In this document: piece by piece, positions 49,986 through 62,596 of the stretch
Layout: every line of letters starts with the position of its first letter
Numbering within the stretch: the stretch's first letter is position 1
Assembly (NCBI RefSeq): GCF_033439725.1
Contig: NW_026944388.1
Coordinates: 1,364,001-1,428,000 of the forward strand
Length of the DNA stretch: 64,000 nt
Direction: 5' to 3'
Source: Neurospora tetraspora
Lineage: Eukaryota; Ascomycota; Sordariomycetes; Sordariales; Sordariaceae
Program-made: the position numbers and the translations under genes
The notes under the pieces: generated by a model
Seen by the model: the letters and a program-made list of their open reading frames with translations, nothing else
Database searches by the model: none
What the model was told of the DNA's origin: nothing

Positions 49986-52900
49986 TTTTTTTTTTTTTTT
50001 TTTTTTTACTAAAATTTTATCGATCGCTTACTTTTTATTTAACCTTATACCTCGCCGAACTAGTAATACCTCTAATTATTATACTAATTCTAATATCTCT
50101 AAAATATCTAACGCCCGTTATTTCTAACATTATATTATTATAAGCAAACTCAGCCAACGGTAGCTAATTTACCCACTCGTCCTATACTTAATTAACGTAA
50201 AAACAAAGATATTACTCTATCTCCGTATTAATTCTTTCTATTTAATTATTAATTTACGAATAGAAAGCTGAAGAAAACTTTACCGTAATACCTAACCGTT
50301 TATATAAAGTCCTCTAAAATATTAAAATAAACTTTAAGCCCCTATCCGAAATAATATTATTTAGAAGGCTATAAATACTATAAATCTTTTTGATAAATCT
50401 TTTAACGAACTCTTTTATTTTTAGGGTTTCTATCAGAATATAATACTTTATTTTAATTAAACGGTTAATAATAACCGCCACATACCTATAAATCCTGCCC
50501 CTTCATATATATAATATTATAAGCGTAATATAATTAATTCAAATTTCCGTCTAAAATTTAAATACAATTAGGAAAAGCTTCAAAAATCCAATAGGGGAAT
50601 ATCTTAATAATTCAGTTTTAATATAAACTAAATAAATTTTATAAAACTCCTTAACCGACTAATATATTCCTAACTAATAATAAAATCTATTAAACGTTTT
50701 ATATATCCTCTTACAACCTAAATAACCGCCTAGTTTAACAGTATACATTTTATAAATAAATTATAATTAAATATTTTTATCGTCGGAATTAATAAATACC
50801 CTCTCTTTTACATCTTTTTTCTAATATATATAGCCTTATTTAATTAAATATTCTACAAAAGCGATCTTAAACTTCTTTTTAATTTTTATGGTCTAGTTTC
50901 TTTATTCCTCTTTTTATAAATAAGAAATTATTTCCTATATTAAATTAGACCTAACGTAACTATCGTCGATTAAATCGTCTATAGACTTCGTAACATAGAA
51001 TTCGTAAAAATTAAGATCCCAAAATTCCAAATCCTAATCGTATAAATCTATAGCGTAATTTATATAATAAACTTCCTCTATAATTCCTAAATATATTCAC
51101 ATAATATCTAAATTCTCCTCTATATTATTATCCTCAAAAAAGGCCGGGTCGAAGTAGTCTAGGTCGATTAAGGGCTTTTTCCTTACCAGCAACCGTTTAT
51201 TATCGTCGTCCATAATCTATCCTTAAACTTCCGGCTCAAAATATTAGATTTAATATTATTTAAACTTTACTTATATATAATATAGAAAATAAAACGATTG
51301 AAAAACTCTAACTACCTTATATAACAAGGAGTAAGCTACTTTATAATTATAAACGTTTTAAAATTTTTATAATCTATAATAATTTCTACCTCCTCTTAAG
51401 CTCCTTCGAATTTAAAAGATTACTCCCCTAATACTTTTATGATCGCTAATAATTTCTTATTATAAATATCATAATTATATTCTATTACGATATACTTTAT
51501 TAAAAAGTATATTACTAAGTAGAAAATTCCGTTATTTCCCTATTAGAATAAGGTTCTTCCGGAAGCCTAATTCGAAGTATTTATTTTAACTACTATTTTC
51601 CTATTCTAATCATAAATCTTGAAAATTAATACCGTCGTAAAAGCAATTTTAAAATTATTAAATGCCTTCTAATACTTAATCTCCTAATACTAATCCGCCG
51701 TCTTCTTAATAAATTCGTAAAGGGGTTTAACTATATTTGAAAAATTCTTAATAAACCGTCGATAGAAATTAATAAAGCCTAAAAAAGATTATAATCCCTT
51801 TTTCAACTCCGGAGCCTCCTATATAATTACCACTTTAACCTTATCTATATCCATTTCAATACCGCCTAATATAATAAATAAATCCAGATATTTCGTTCTT
51901 ATAATAGAAAACTTATATTTATTAATATTAATATATAGCCCGGACTTTTCGAATCGCTTTAAAATATCCAATATATATTTAATATAATCTTCCTCATTAT
52001 TTAAACAAATTATATTATCGTCGAAATAAGCGGTAGCGAACTTCTTTAAAATATTATAAAGAATATTATTAATAAAATTCTAAAAAGTCGTTAGCGTACC
52101 CTATAAACCGAAAGGATAAACTAAAGACTTATATAGTCCAAACTGTATTATAAACGCTATTAATTACTCATAACCTTTATAAATTCGTATATAATTAAAA
52201 GCTATAATAATATCGAACTTAGTAAAAGTTTTAACTTTATAAATAGTATCGAACGTCTCTTTAATTAAAGGAAAAAAGTATTGTATTTTTAAAGTCGTAT
52301 TATTAATACTTCTATAATCTACGTAAATATAGATACTATTGCCTAATTTCTTAGTTAATAAAATTAGGGAAACCGTTAATAATTAAAATAGTTTAATAAA
52401 TCCTTATTTAATATTCTTATTTAACTATTTTTTAATAACCTCTAACTCTAAGAGGGAAAATAGTCGTAACCGAATATTAAATAATTCGGCTCCTAGGATT
52501 AATTCAATCTTATAATCGTAAGACTTATATTAAAGTATAACTTTAGCGTCGCTAGAATTAGCTACCCTCTAATATTTATAATAATATATTAATATTTTTA
52601 CCTTAATTTACTCTTCAGTAGCCAAAAATCTATCCGCCTTCTCGTAGAACTTCCTAGCGTCCTCCTTTATAATCCTTAATATAATTTCGCCTATATTACC
52701 CTTCAAAATCCTTAGAAAATAATCTATAAACCTATCCTTATATTTAATTCTATTACCCGTATAAATATCTTTATATATTTAATCCGTAACTTCTAACTTT
52801 CTTGATTCTTCTTTATCTTTACTCTTATCCTCCGCTTCCGCCTTTATTTACTTAATTGCTTCTTCGATTTTAATTTTATTCGTAATGATCGCTTTCAATT

Positions 52901-55900
52901 ACTCTATATAGATTACGAAATTAAAGTTCGTAACGTTAAATTCTATAATATTATTTATATTAATAAAAATACCGCTAACGTCGAAAAGCCTTACGAATAA
53001 TAGTCTTAAAAACCTTCTAACTAAATCTATAATAAATATATATTATCTATTAACTATTTTACAAAATATTAATTTAATTTTAGGATCGGATATAAGTATT
53101 AGGTTATAAAGTAGTATCATTACTTAATTCCCTTCTAATAAATTAATAGCCTATAGTTATTTAGGGTTCGTACCCGCCCTCTTTATAATTTTTTCCTATA
53201 ATCGAACTCTTCTATATTAAATCGTACATTTAATTTAAAATAATATTAGGGGTTCCCGGAAACATTTCGGGTTTAGTATTACTAAAGGTTCCTAAGTTCC
53301 AGGTTTAGTACCGACGGCCGAACCGGTTCTAAGTTTAGTATTAATAAGCGAACTAATTTTAATTTTAATTTTGATAATAGCTTAGCCTTGGGCTCCGGTA
53401 TTACCAGTATATTCTCGAAATTTGGTCCGTTATTTAAAAAAGGCAACGCCGTTATTAATACCGATTTTATTCCTCCTTCCGTCCCCTCTTTGACGACCTT
53501 TATAATATCCTTGTATAAAATTTTAAATACCCATATTTAAATATCAAATATATCCTTAAAAAGATATTTACCCCGGTATTTTCTATTAAATTTAAACTCT
53601 CCTATCTTCTAATTCGTAGAAGGGTTATACTATTACAATTAAGGGAATTCTAAAATAACCGGGTTTTCTAATAATAATATAAATATTAATATATCGATTT
53701 CCTTATTATAAAGGCTAATCCTCATCGTTAACCGTATATAGTTGGTAATATAAATATTAATATTACCGTCCGCTAACTCCAATAGTTATAGCCTTTCTAA
53801 TTTATAAATTAATAAATTATTTTATTTAATAAAATTTATATTAATAAACGCTTTACTCGTATAATTACTATTAATTAATACCGAATAATATACTTCATAC
53901 CTACTATAATAAAAATAATTAAAAAGAAGGATATATTTCTCTAATCTAATTATAATTAAACTAATTAATAAAGATTCCTTTTAATTTAATTCTCTACGCT
54001 CTAATTTTAATAAATATTCTTCTAACTCCTTTTCCCTTTCCTTCTTTTATAATAGTTTCTATTAACGATTTATAACGGAGGCGCTATATTTCCCGTACTG
54101 GTAGTACTATTATTAATTTTGAAAATAGCTTTACCGCTATTACTGTCGACTATATTAATATTATCGCTGCTATTATTATAACCGCTCTAATTAAGCTTCT
54201 TACTATTATTATTACCAGACTTTTTATTATTGTTAAAATAATTAATTTTAATACTAGCGATAAATCCTTTATTATTACCCAAATTTACGAATTGCTAATA
54301 ATTCTTCTATTTATAACTTTTCTTACCGTATTTCTCGTATTCGCCATTATCCTAATAACGTTTCTAAATATTAGAAGGTATAATATAACGTATAATAACT
54401 TCAAACTAATCTAAATCTATAATATCGCTGCTTTATAAAACGGTTTTAATAAATCCGCCGCCGTTACTACTATTATTAAAATTACCATTATTAGAACTAG
54501 AACTACTACGACTACTAAGAGGGTTAGAAAACTTCTTTTTGAAAGTAGCCTCTTCGTAATTATAAACGAAATTATATAAAAATATAACTTAACTTTAAAA
54601 ATTATTACTAATTAAGAGGTTAATCTAATAATCAATTGGCTCCCTAAATTAATTATTAACTTTCTTCCTAAATAAGAAAATTCTTATCGAATCGCCTATA
54701 TTATAGTAATTGGCGTAAAGGATAAATTTATCCTCAAAGTCCTAAAAATTAAATTTCTATTAATGTTATTAAAAAGTACATTTGGCATCCAATTTTATAT
54801 TTATAATATTATAACGAATATTAAAATAATCGATTAAATCCTCGCCTATTTTCTAAAATTACGTCGAAGAATCCTTACTTTTTATAATAAATTTTATACC
54901 CTTCTTCATATTAATTATAAATACTTTACCTAAGCGGGTATAAATATAGAAAAATTTAGTATATTCCGTAAGGAAAGCTTATTCGTTTATATTCTAATAT
55001 AAGCGATCTTTCGTACGCTAAATCGAATAAGCGTTGTTACAATCCCTAGGAATTTTACCTAATATATCGAAAACCTCGGGTTCTAATACTATACAATGAC
55101 AACTACTACTATTGTAATTTACGGCCGGAATTAGAATTAGGAGTTTAGAAGGAACGTTGTAATTACCACTACCGGGACTTCCGGGACTTCCGCCGCCGCT
55201 ACCGCCGGAGCTATTATTATTATTAAAACTAAAGTTAGTAAAGGTACTAACGCTATTATTTTTAAACAAGGCCGTAAAGTTATCGTTATTAATTTATAAT
55301 TCCGCAACTTAATTCTACAAATAAAGTACCTAAATTTACAAAGAGAGCACTTAAATTTTCATAATACCGTTATTATTAACTATATTAAGTATTTCCCTAT
55401 TATAATTTATATATAATTACTCTTTATCTTTATATTTATTAAATTACTTTGTAACCTCTAACTTCCACTAAATAACCTCGTTTTAAAGGGTTTTCTAAAA
55501 TTAATAATTAATATAATCTTCCGCTTCCTTATATAAAATCTGTTAATAATAATGTTCTTTAGAAGTATAAAAAGCTTCAGTAATAATATTGACTATAATT
55601 ATAAAAACGGGTAATTAAGTAATATAGTTAGTATATTAATAAAAGACAACCGGGTATAAAGCGATAAGGTCGTTAATTAGTAGTATATTATATAAACAGG
55701 ATTAAGTGTAGTAATGTATAGTATTATTATTATATATATATAAAGCTATTAATAATTATTTTATTATCATCGATTAAAGGATCGTTTAATTTCTAAGGGA
55801 CAAAATTAGGACTATAGAACTTATAACCCTAATAATAATAGTTAGGGGGACGAAGAACGTTAGCCTTATAAGAATTCAACTCCTAAGGAATAGGGTAATT

Positions 55901-56274
55901 ATTAATTATATTAAAGGTTAAAATTTGATCGATAAAAATAGAAATAACCTTACCTAAAAGATTAGGAGGATTATTAATAATTAGTACTTCGGTATCGGTA
56001 TTATTATTATAACGGATAACTACCGATTCGGTATTATTATTATTTTTAAAGTAAATAAAATAAACGTACTTAAAATTAAGGACGTTGTTCAATATTTAAT
56101 TATTATAACTACGACAATTGTAGAATCCGCTTATAATTAGGAATACCAAACGGGTATATCGTTATTAAATTAATTCTCCGTTTTATAAAAGGCGAAAATA
56201 TCGAAAATAATCCGAAAATTTAATTACTAATAAATCGCTACGAAAAATATTCGTCGCGATATCTATAGTAAATG

Positions 56275-56308
56275 AGCGCGCGCAACGCAATATATAAGTA
56301 CAACAAAC
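56275..56308 (-). promoter_or_regulatory. Putative primer-binding region of LTR element 2
   Basis: 34 nt flush with the inner edge of the LTR, same length and position as 47910-47943 in element 1, 26 of 34 identical. Confidence 0.45.
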
Positions 56309-56552
56309 TATTACGGGGTAGGCACCGTTAAATATAAAGTATAATCTTTATTATTATACAAATAAAGTAAGAAAAGTATACGTAACCAAGGTAGATATAG
56401 GATACGGATAAGATCCACCTAGTTGGGTAGATCTACCCTGTAACTATTGCCAAGGCTAAGCCTAGTGCTATAGTAATAGCTACAGCTGAGCCGCAGTGCA
56501 GCATTGGCTAATAGTACGACTGGTACAGAGTATGTAATCTAGCCTTGTAACA
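56309..56552 (-). repeat. 5' LTR of element 2
   Basis: 244 bp from TATTACGGGG to CCTTGTAACA, the same end motifs as the element 1 LTRs. The next five bases (ACTTT) would be the target duplication, but no partner next to a second LTR was found. Confidence 0.7.
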
Positions 56553-56853
56553 ACTTTATAGCGTATAACCCTTTAATTAAACCTTATAAGCGACTTTATA
56601 AACGACCCTATATATAATTAATTCTTCTTACCTACTTTACCTAATCGCTCCTCCTTTAGCTAGTCGTTCCTACTTTAGCCGGTCGCTCTTACCTTCCCTT
56701 TTTATATACTTTGTAATTACTAATTTAAGGAAGGTACAATCCGACGGTTTAAATTACAACTTTCGAATTTCCGTAAAATTTAATTTTCTAGGAAATTTTA
56801 AAAGTCGACTTACAACTATTAAATTCAACTCCCCCGTTATACTTTTATATTAA

Positions 56854-57555
56854 CTTCCCCTAATTAAGTTGGCCACCGCAGTTAATATATAAATAAGGTA
56901 ATAAGGTAATCGATTTAAATGCCGGGTAAATAAACTACCTTCCCCTAATTAAATTAGCCGCTACGGCTAATAATAAAGTAATCGATTTAAATATTAAGTA
57001 AGTAAACTACCTTCCTCTAATTAAATTGGCTACTATAATTAATAATAAAGTAATTAATTTAAATGCCAGGTAAGTAAATTACCTTTCCCTAACTAAATTG
57101 CCCGCCGCGGCCAATAATAAAATAATCGATTTGAGTACCGAGTAAATAAGCTACCTTCCCCTAACTAAATTGGCTGCTACGGCAAATATATAAATTAAGT
57201 AATAAAGTAATCGATTTAAATATTGGGTAAGTAAATTACGTTCCTCCAATTAAATTAGCCGCCGCGGCTAATATATAAATAAAGTAATAAAGTAGTCAAT
57301 TTAAATACCGGGTAGGTAAACTACCTTCCTCCAACTAAGTTGGCCGCCGCGGCTAATATATAAATAGGGTAGTAGTAAAGTAATCGATTTAAATACCGGG
57401 TAAATGAACTACCTTCCTCTACCTAAATTAGCCGCTACGGCTAATATATAAGTAATATAGTAAGGTAATCGATTTAAATACTAAATAAGTAAATTACCTT
57501 CTCTTAACTAAATTGGCCGCTGCGGCCAATATATAAATAAGGTAATAAAGTGGTA
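56854..57555. repeat. Minisatellite of nine units, 72 or about 86 bp, each with a GC-rich palindrome
   Basis: Units start at about 56854, 56939, 57011, 57083, 57156, 57240, 57325, 57413 and 57498. Each opens with CTTCCYCTAAYTAAATTGGCC, limited here to its first part, and has a dyad like TTGGCCGCNGCGGCCAA, best preserved in the last unit. The size classes differ by about 14 bp (presence of an ATATAAATAAGGTA-type insert). A conserved TAATCGATTTAAAT motif follows each dyad. Confidence 0.85.
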
Positions 57556-58389
57556 AAATAATATAATAATAAAATAACAAATAAATGAAGTATTAGAGTA
57601 TTAAGTTCGAATATAAAAGAGAAATTAATAATTTATAAATTATTCTTATAATTATATGCATTATATTAAGTAAAATAATAGTAAAATAAAAGTATAAAAT
57701 CGAAAATTTTATTTACCTTATTATAATATATAAAAAAAGAAATATTCATTAATCTTTATCTATTATTTTGACAACCTTATAACTTTTTTCTTTTAAAGTT
57801 TCAAATATTCTTTTTCATTTTTAACTTTCTTATTTTAAAACCCAATAAAGTATATAATTAAACTACCCTATATACTTTTAATATTATTATAGCTATAAAG
57901 AATCTAAAAATATTTTTTATAGAATTTTATTCTTACTACCGGAAGAGGAAAATAATTATTTATCTTATTTTAACTCAGAAAAAAAAATTCCCAAAGCAAA
58001 ACCTTACCTACGTAAAAAAAACCGGTAATAATAAGAATCAAATTAACGACTTCAATAGCATAATATTAACGCATTTATTATTAAATTATAAGACCGTTAA
58101 TAAAAATAATCATTTCTTTTATTTATTTACTCCCTTCCCCTCTCTTCTTTCTAAAATTTTCAATACCGTTATTTACAATGTATATGCGATATAAAAATTT
58201 TCAAAGACGCGAATTTGGAATAAATTATACGTAACAATTACGTATAATATATTACTAGAAAGGGAAAAGAACAGTTTTTTCAATCTTGACTATTTTGAGC
58301 AATATATATACGATACGAGCCTTATACGCCACGTTGAGCCACGCGCGCGTGGGTCGCGTATAGGTCTCGCCCGCGCAAGTGGGCCCAGG
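57556..58389. other. AT-rich native flank ending in a GC-rich patch beside the right TIR
   Basis: No gene seen. From about 58320 the sequence becomes GC-rich and includes a perfect 14-bp palindrome, CCACGCGCGCGTGG (58339-58352), just inside the right TIR. The left end of the block has a comparable GC-rich dyad (ACGCCGC-CGAT-GCGGCGT, near 39760). Confidence 0.5.
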
Positions 58390-58428
58390 AGGTACGTCCC
58401 TTTTATATAGCCCTAATAATCGATACCC
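58390..58428 (-). repeat. Right TIR of the 18.76-kb block
   Basis: Inverted copy of 39666-39704, 36/39 identical, followed by the CTGTCT direct repeat. Confidence 0.85.
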
Positions 58429-58436
58429 CTGTCTGG

Positions 58437-61400
58437 TAGTATCAAACGAACTTCTCTCCGATGGCCTCGACCCGACGGAAATGTAGCACGGCGATAAGTT
58501 TGTAACATCGAAGCTCGGGTCCGAATTGCTACCTACATGACACTTTACCATGTGCTACACGTCGAGATAGTGCCAACAGATTCACTGGTTCTCTACAACG
58601 CCGCAACCGTGTACTTATCCAGCCGCCTATCACACTTTGCGCTTCTTTCCTGTAAGGTACTTGTTTGCTGGGCAGTTGAGCACTCTATTCCTGCATCAGA
58701 AAGTGCAGAATACCATATTCTGTTCTCCCCTCCTCGTCTCAGATCCATCCATGGACTAGGACGAGGACCGGTGGCCCATCAAAAGCTGGGTTTCAAGGGG
58801 TTCTTGAAGGAGGAGGAGGAGAAGACCTCCATGGTGCATAGAGTCACGATAAGGAATCAACGAAGTCTCTTCCCGGCCTGTCAACCCTTACCCTGCTCCC
58901 ATTCGTCGCCCTGAAATCTTTCAATTTGGGTACAGATGCATCAACAAGAAAGCTCACTTGCACCTACCACGCCTCGTCACGAATCCTGCCGAACCTAAAT
59001 GCGGTTAAAAAGGCTTAGGTCGAGGCTTATTCCTATGCCGAAGGTTCCCTCTTGGTGTTTCCAAAAGATCGACAGGGCATATTGCTCCGGATATCAGTCT
59101 GGTGGTTCTGGCCTCCGAGCACATCGACCTTAGCCCGAGTCCTCACATATGTAGGGACAAGTTGTGTTGATGGTACAACTGATGTTCTATGCAACCCATA
59201 TACTACGTATAATGCGTCAAGGTGTGTACGCCGTCATCTGGACCTCGACGACTCAATGGACGGGTATCGTCCCGGTAGCAGCCTTACGGTATGTATAAGC
59301 ATACCAGACCTTGATTTTGAATGCAACATGTCACCCAATGAGCGTGTAGCTGGATGCGTGTGAGCTAGGTATAATGGTACTACCGCCAATACACAGGAAC
59401 TACGTACGAACAAGACAACGAAGAAACCTGAGAATAGTTGTGCTTTCTGTTGGTAAACAAAAGGGGAAAGGGGGGGCAGATCCAACCTTAACAGTTCCCG
59501 TTGTCTCAGACAAAGATGCATGGCCGGAAACCATTCGACAGGAAGAACAAACGGCAGGCCTCATGATGGAAGTCGATGGTCAGGTAAGCCGTTGAAAAAC
59601 TCGCATCCGGCAGCAACGCTTTGCAAGTGCTTATGGTGTACATCCAAATCCATATCAGTTACGGTACAGCCATCATCTTCCCTCAGACCCAGCTTGTCTG
59701 AAACACAAGTTGAAAACTAGTCGAAATCCCACAAAGAAAAGAACCAGTTCACCTAGGAAAACCCCCAAAGATTTGCTTCTTCTGTCAACATAGCATCCTC
59801 CTATAACTTTACTTCACCATATCGTCCATCCATCCAGACAACCATCCACCGAGCATGTGATACACAGTACGTATATAGCAACAAACCGGCCCAATAGAGT
59901 ATCCTCGAACGAACAGGCCCATACAAGGAACTCAATGGGGCCTTCCATTTAGATGCCCCTGTTCCCCCTGCTTCTCTTTTTGCAAGTCCCGTGATGATCC
60001 CCCGCACGTGTGCGGCTGTTGGCACCTCCAGAAGGGAAGCAGCCGCGGAAAGCAACCACACAACAAACTTGTGAAGGAAGCAGACATCCGCCCCACCATC
60101 ACCATCATCACCATCACCATCATCACCGCCGACTTTCTGTTGTTGGCACCAATGCTCAACCCTACCTCTAGACCACCGTCTAGGTAGTCAAGCAAATCCG
60201 GACACATGGGAGTTCACAGCTCCTGCTCTCCCTTTCCATCCCGGTTCTCCATGTCCACGTTTGAAACCACATGCATATGTAGATGTATACATATGCTATG
60301 ATCACCATACACAAGTAGTAGTTTCGGCCGAGTTTACCATATGGGGGATGATGCTCATACCCGTTACATGGCACTAGGAATCCCGGGCAAGTTTTCCATG
60401 TTAGCAACCCCCACCCCTCCGGTATTCCTTTCCAAGTCAGGATCACAATTTACATATATCACATCTCATCATACACTCGTTCGGACGGCGGCAGCTGCCG
60501 CTTTGCTTCTTCCTTTACCGAATGTCTGGGGTACAGTACACTGGCAAGAAAACCTTTCTGGCTTTTCTTCCTGCCTCTCTCCGTGCCAGCTTTCTTGTCT
60601 ATCAATATGTACCTTGACCTATCACTGTCAACAACGGGTTTGTCTCCGAGAAATCAAATGCTTGCTTATTACCCCATACCGCCCATTGTTCTCCTTGTCC
60701 GGCGTGGGGGTCGTCTCACATATGAGTGAGTGTAGGTAGGCTGGTATGCCCGCGCTTAGTCGGCTACCTACCTCTACATCATTATAACCTTTGGAAACAT
60801 ACACGCCATATGAACTATACAACATGGTGCCTACGTTTCTCATGCAAAAGAACACACTAACGGAGCATAGGTAACGAGAAACATAGGTGCTAAACAGATC
60901 GTCAGCCTTTAAAGACTTCACATCTACTCACTTCATTCGCTTCACTCCCCAAATACCTACCTTCACTTCAGCTTTCCATCCCGCTGCCCAGCATTTCCGT
61001 TCCCGTGATTTATCTTGCTTTCCTCGCTACCGACCTCTCGGGATGACTTCTCCCTTTTCGGGGATGTTTTCAGTTCTTACATCCTTACTATGCCACCTGC
61101 AAGCGCCTCGTTCCTGATTGAGTCACCATAGCCGAATCACATCCCGATCACTCGCTGTCACTTGTTGAGGCCTTTTGAGGGGAAACAACAGATATATCAC
61201 GATATCTTTCCCCGTAAACATGCATACAATACCAGGTTTTACGTGTATACCGCTTCCGTCTCCCGCTGAAACTATTTGCCGTTGCCGTTGCCGTTGCGGC
61301 TCCGCTGCCACTGTTCCTGCCGCTACCGCTCTTGCTGCCGTTGTCAGTAGGTTGTCAGGTGGCGTTCGGAACTGGCGAGTCCGCTGCGGGATGACAATCG

Positions 61401-62596
61401 AATGTGATGGTGATATCGGAATGACCACCGACCCCAAGTCGTAACTTCCATGGAACTCGGCAAATTCATGGTCGTTGAACAGCTGGAAGGTGCGGTCGTG
61501 CGGATGGATGGATGGAGGGGTGAAAAAAAGGATCTACAACGTCACTTCCCTTATTGGACAAATTTCCTACCTCTTTTCCCTGCTTGATGCCCTGGCAGGC
61601 AGGCACGTCTAACACGCAGGTTGGGTTAGCAACAGAAAAAGGCTGGGTCTGGCCAGCCGATCATTCAACTTCCGAACTTCAACTTGGAACCATTCCGGGT
61701 GGGCAGTTTACGGTTCTGGCTCCGAATATTTATGCCTGCATTGTTATAGTCCGGCATGGATGGCCAAGAAATTGATGGGAAATCCAGATCCAACAGCCAG
61801 TTGTATGATTGCCCGAAAATGAAGACCGAGAGTCACGATTGTCGTCGATTGATCGATCGATCTCGTATCCATCCAAGTCGAAGCCTCTCCCGTTGCCCCG
61901 GTCTTATCACCTCACTTGTGACCGTTGCTTGTCAACCACTACTTACTTGCCCGTTCGAGTGTCAATCTGTCAATCTTACTACCTTACCTTACCCTACACC
62001 TGTAACTGTCCTGTGATGTTCGGTGATTTGCGAGTGATATGTAAATCACCCGCGCGCGTTCCTGCGGTAGTAGTGTACTTCGTACCGACCAACTTGTATC
62101 GGACTACGACGACAGAAATATGGTGGTTGATCAACGTTCTTTGTCATTGCCGTACATGAAGGAAGATGGTCTCTCTGCATGTCTCTTAGTCGATCATACA
62201 ACCGGAAGATTCTGATAACTTCTGGTAATCTCTCACAGATGAGAGAAACGAAGAAACACGTTCTGTCTTACTCAGCATGAATACAAATTGGCACTGATAG
62301 TGAAGTATGATTCTGAGGTCGATAGTACTATTCGAGTGTTCATCGAGCGTTGGGGTTGAATTAGCCCACCATCATCACCAAATGCCGAGTAAGAATGTTA
62401 GAAATAAACTTTCGATTGAAAACCAGTATGGGAAATCCTATTTTGCCATCATACATAGAGGTAGAAACGCAAAAGCCAGCTGCTGATGAGACACACATCG
62501 GCCTCTGACCGTTGACTAAAAGATACCATAGAGTGCTTCGCCTTCTTCATGTATGTTGCTGTCCCTGATCCTCTTGACAGATTTTTCATTAGTACC
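58437..62596. other. Spacer between the AT-rich block and the Asn/Gln-rich gene
   Basis: 4.2 kb of ordinary composition. Open frames reach about 132 codons (60341-60739 plus) but none shows a domain or splice structure. It contains a CAC/CAT microsatellite at 60094. The 3' UTR of the following minus-strand gene lies at its right end. Confidence 0.5.
60094..60126. repeat. CAC/CAT trinucleotide microsatellite
   Basis: An interrupted run of CAC and CAT triplets, 33 bp, in the spacer. Confidence 0.8.

Larger units (their letters stand above)
50008..56552 (-). mobile_element. LTR retrotransposon fossil 2, Ty3/gypsy type, one LTR visible
   Basis: Read on the minus strand from a 244-bp 5' LTR (56309-56552). 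Remnants lie in family order: gag-like sequence including an Asn/Gly/Ser-rich piece (about 55.0-56.1 kb), protease region, reverse transcriptase (about 51.9-52.4 kb), RNase H and integrase (about 50.0-50.9 kb, with a recognisable LAEFAYN block). No 3' LTR was found; the left limit is put at a 22-T run and is approximate. Its LTR ends and 34-nt leader match element 1, so the two belong to related subfamilies, but LTR bodies differ. Broken throughout by RIP-type change, and apparently truncated. It looks older than element 1. Confidence 0.75.
39666..58428. mobile_element. 18.76-kb TIR-bounded AT-rich block with nested retroelement fossils
   Basis: The outer edges carry a 39-bp inverted pair (39666-39704 and 58390-58428, 36/39 identical; the inner 23 bp, starting GGCTATATAAAAGGG, are perfect). 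Immediately outside is a direct repeat: CTGTCT at 39660-39665 and 58429-58434, extending to CCCTGTCTGG (39658-39667 and 58427-58436) where it overlaps the TIR ends. So the TSD is 6, 8 or 10 bp. Almost everything inside is RIP-altered. Removing the two LTR-element fossils leaves roughly 4.5 kb of native interior, a normal size for a DNA transposon. The superfamily is not determined: no transposase motif was read with confidence. The alternative is two unrelated solo ends that happen to frame the block, made unlikely by the matching direct repeat. Confidence 0.65.

Noticed and set aside
39780-58250. Centromere core
   Set aside because: Neurospora centromeres are far larger; this block has defined transposon borders and normal DNA on both sides.
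39666-58428. Polinton/Maverick-type large element, suggested by 18.76 kb and a possible 6-bp TSD
   Set aside because: TIRs are only 39 bp and do not start AG, no capsid, polymerase B or related genes were seen, and most of the length is explained by nested LTR elements.
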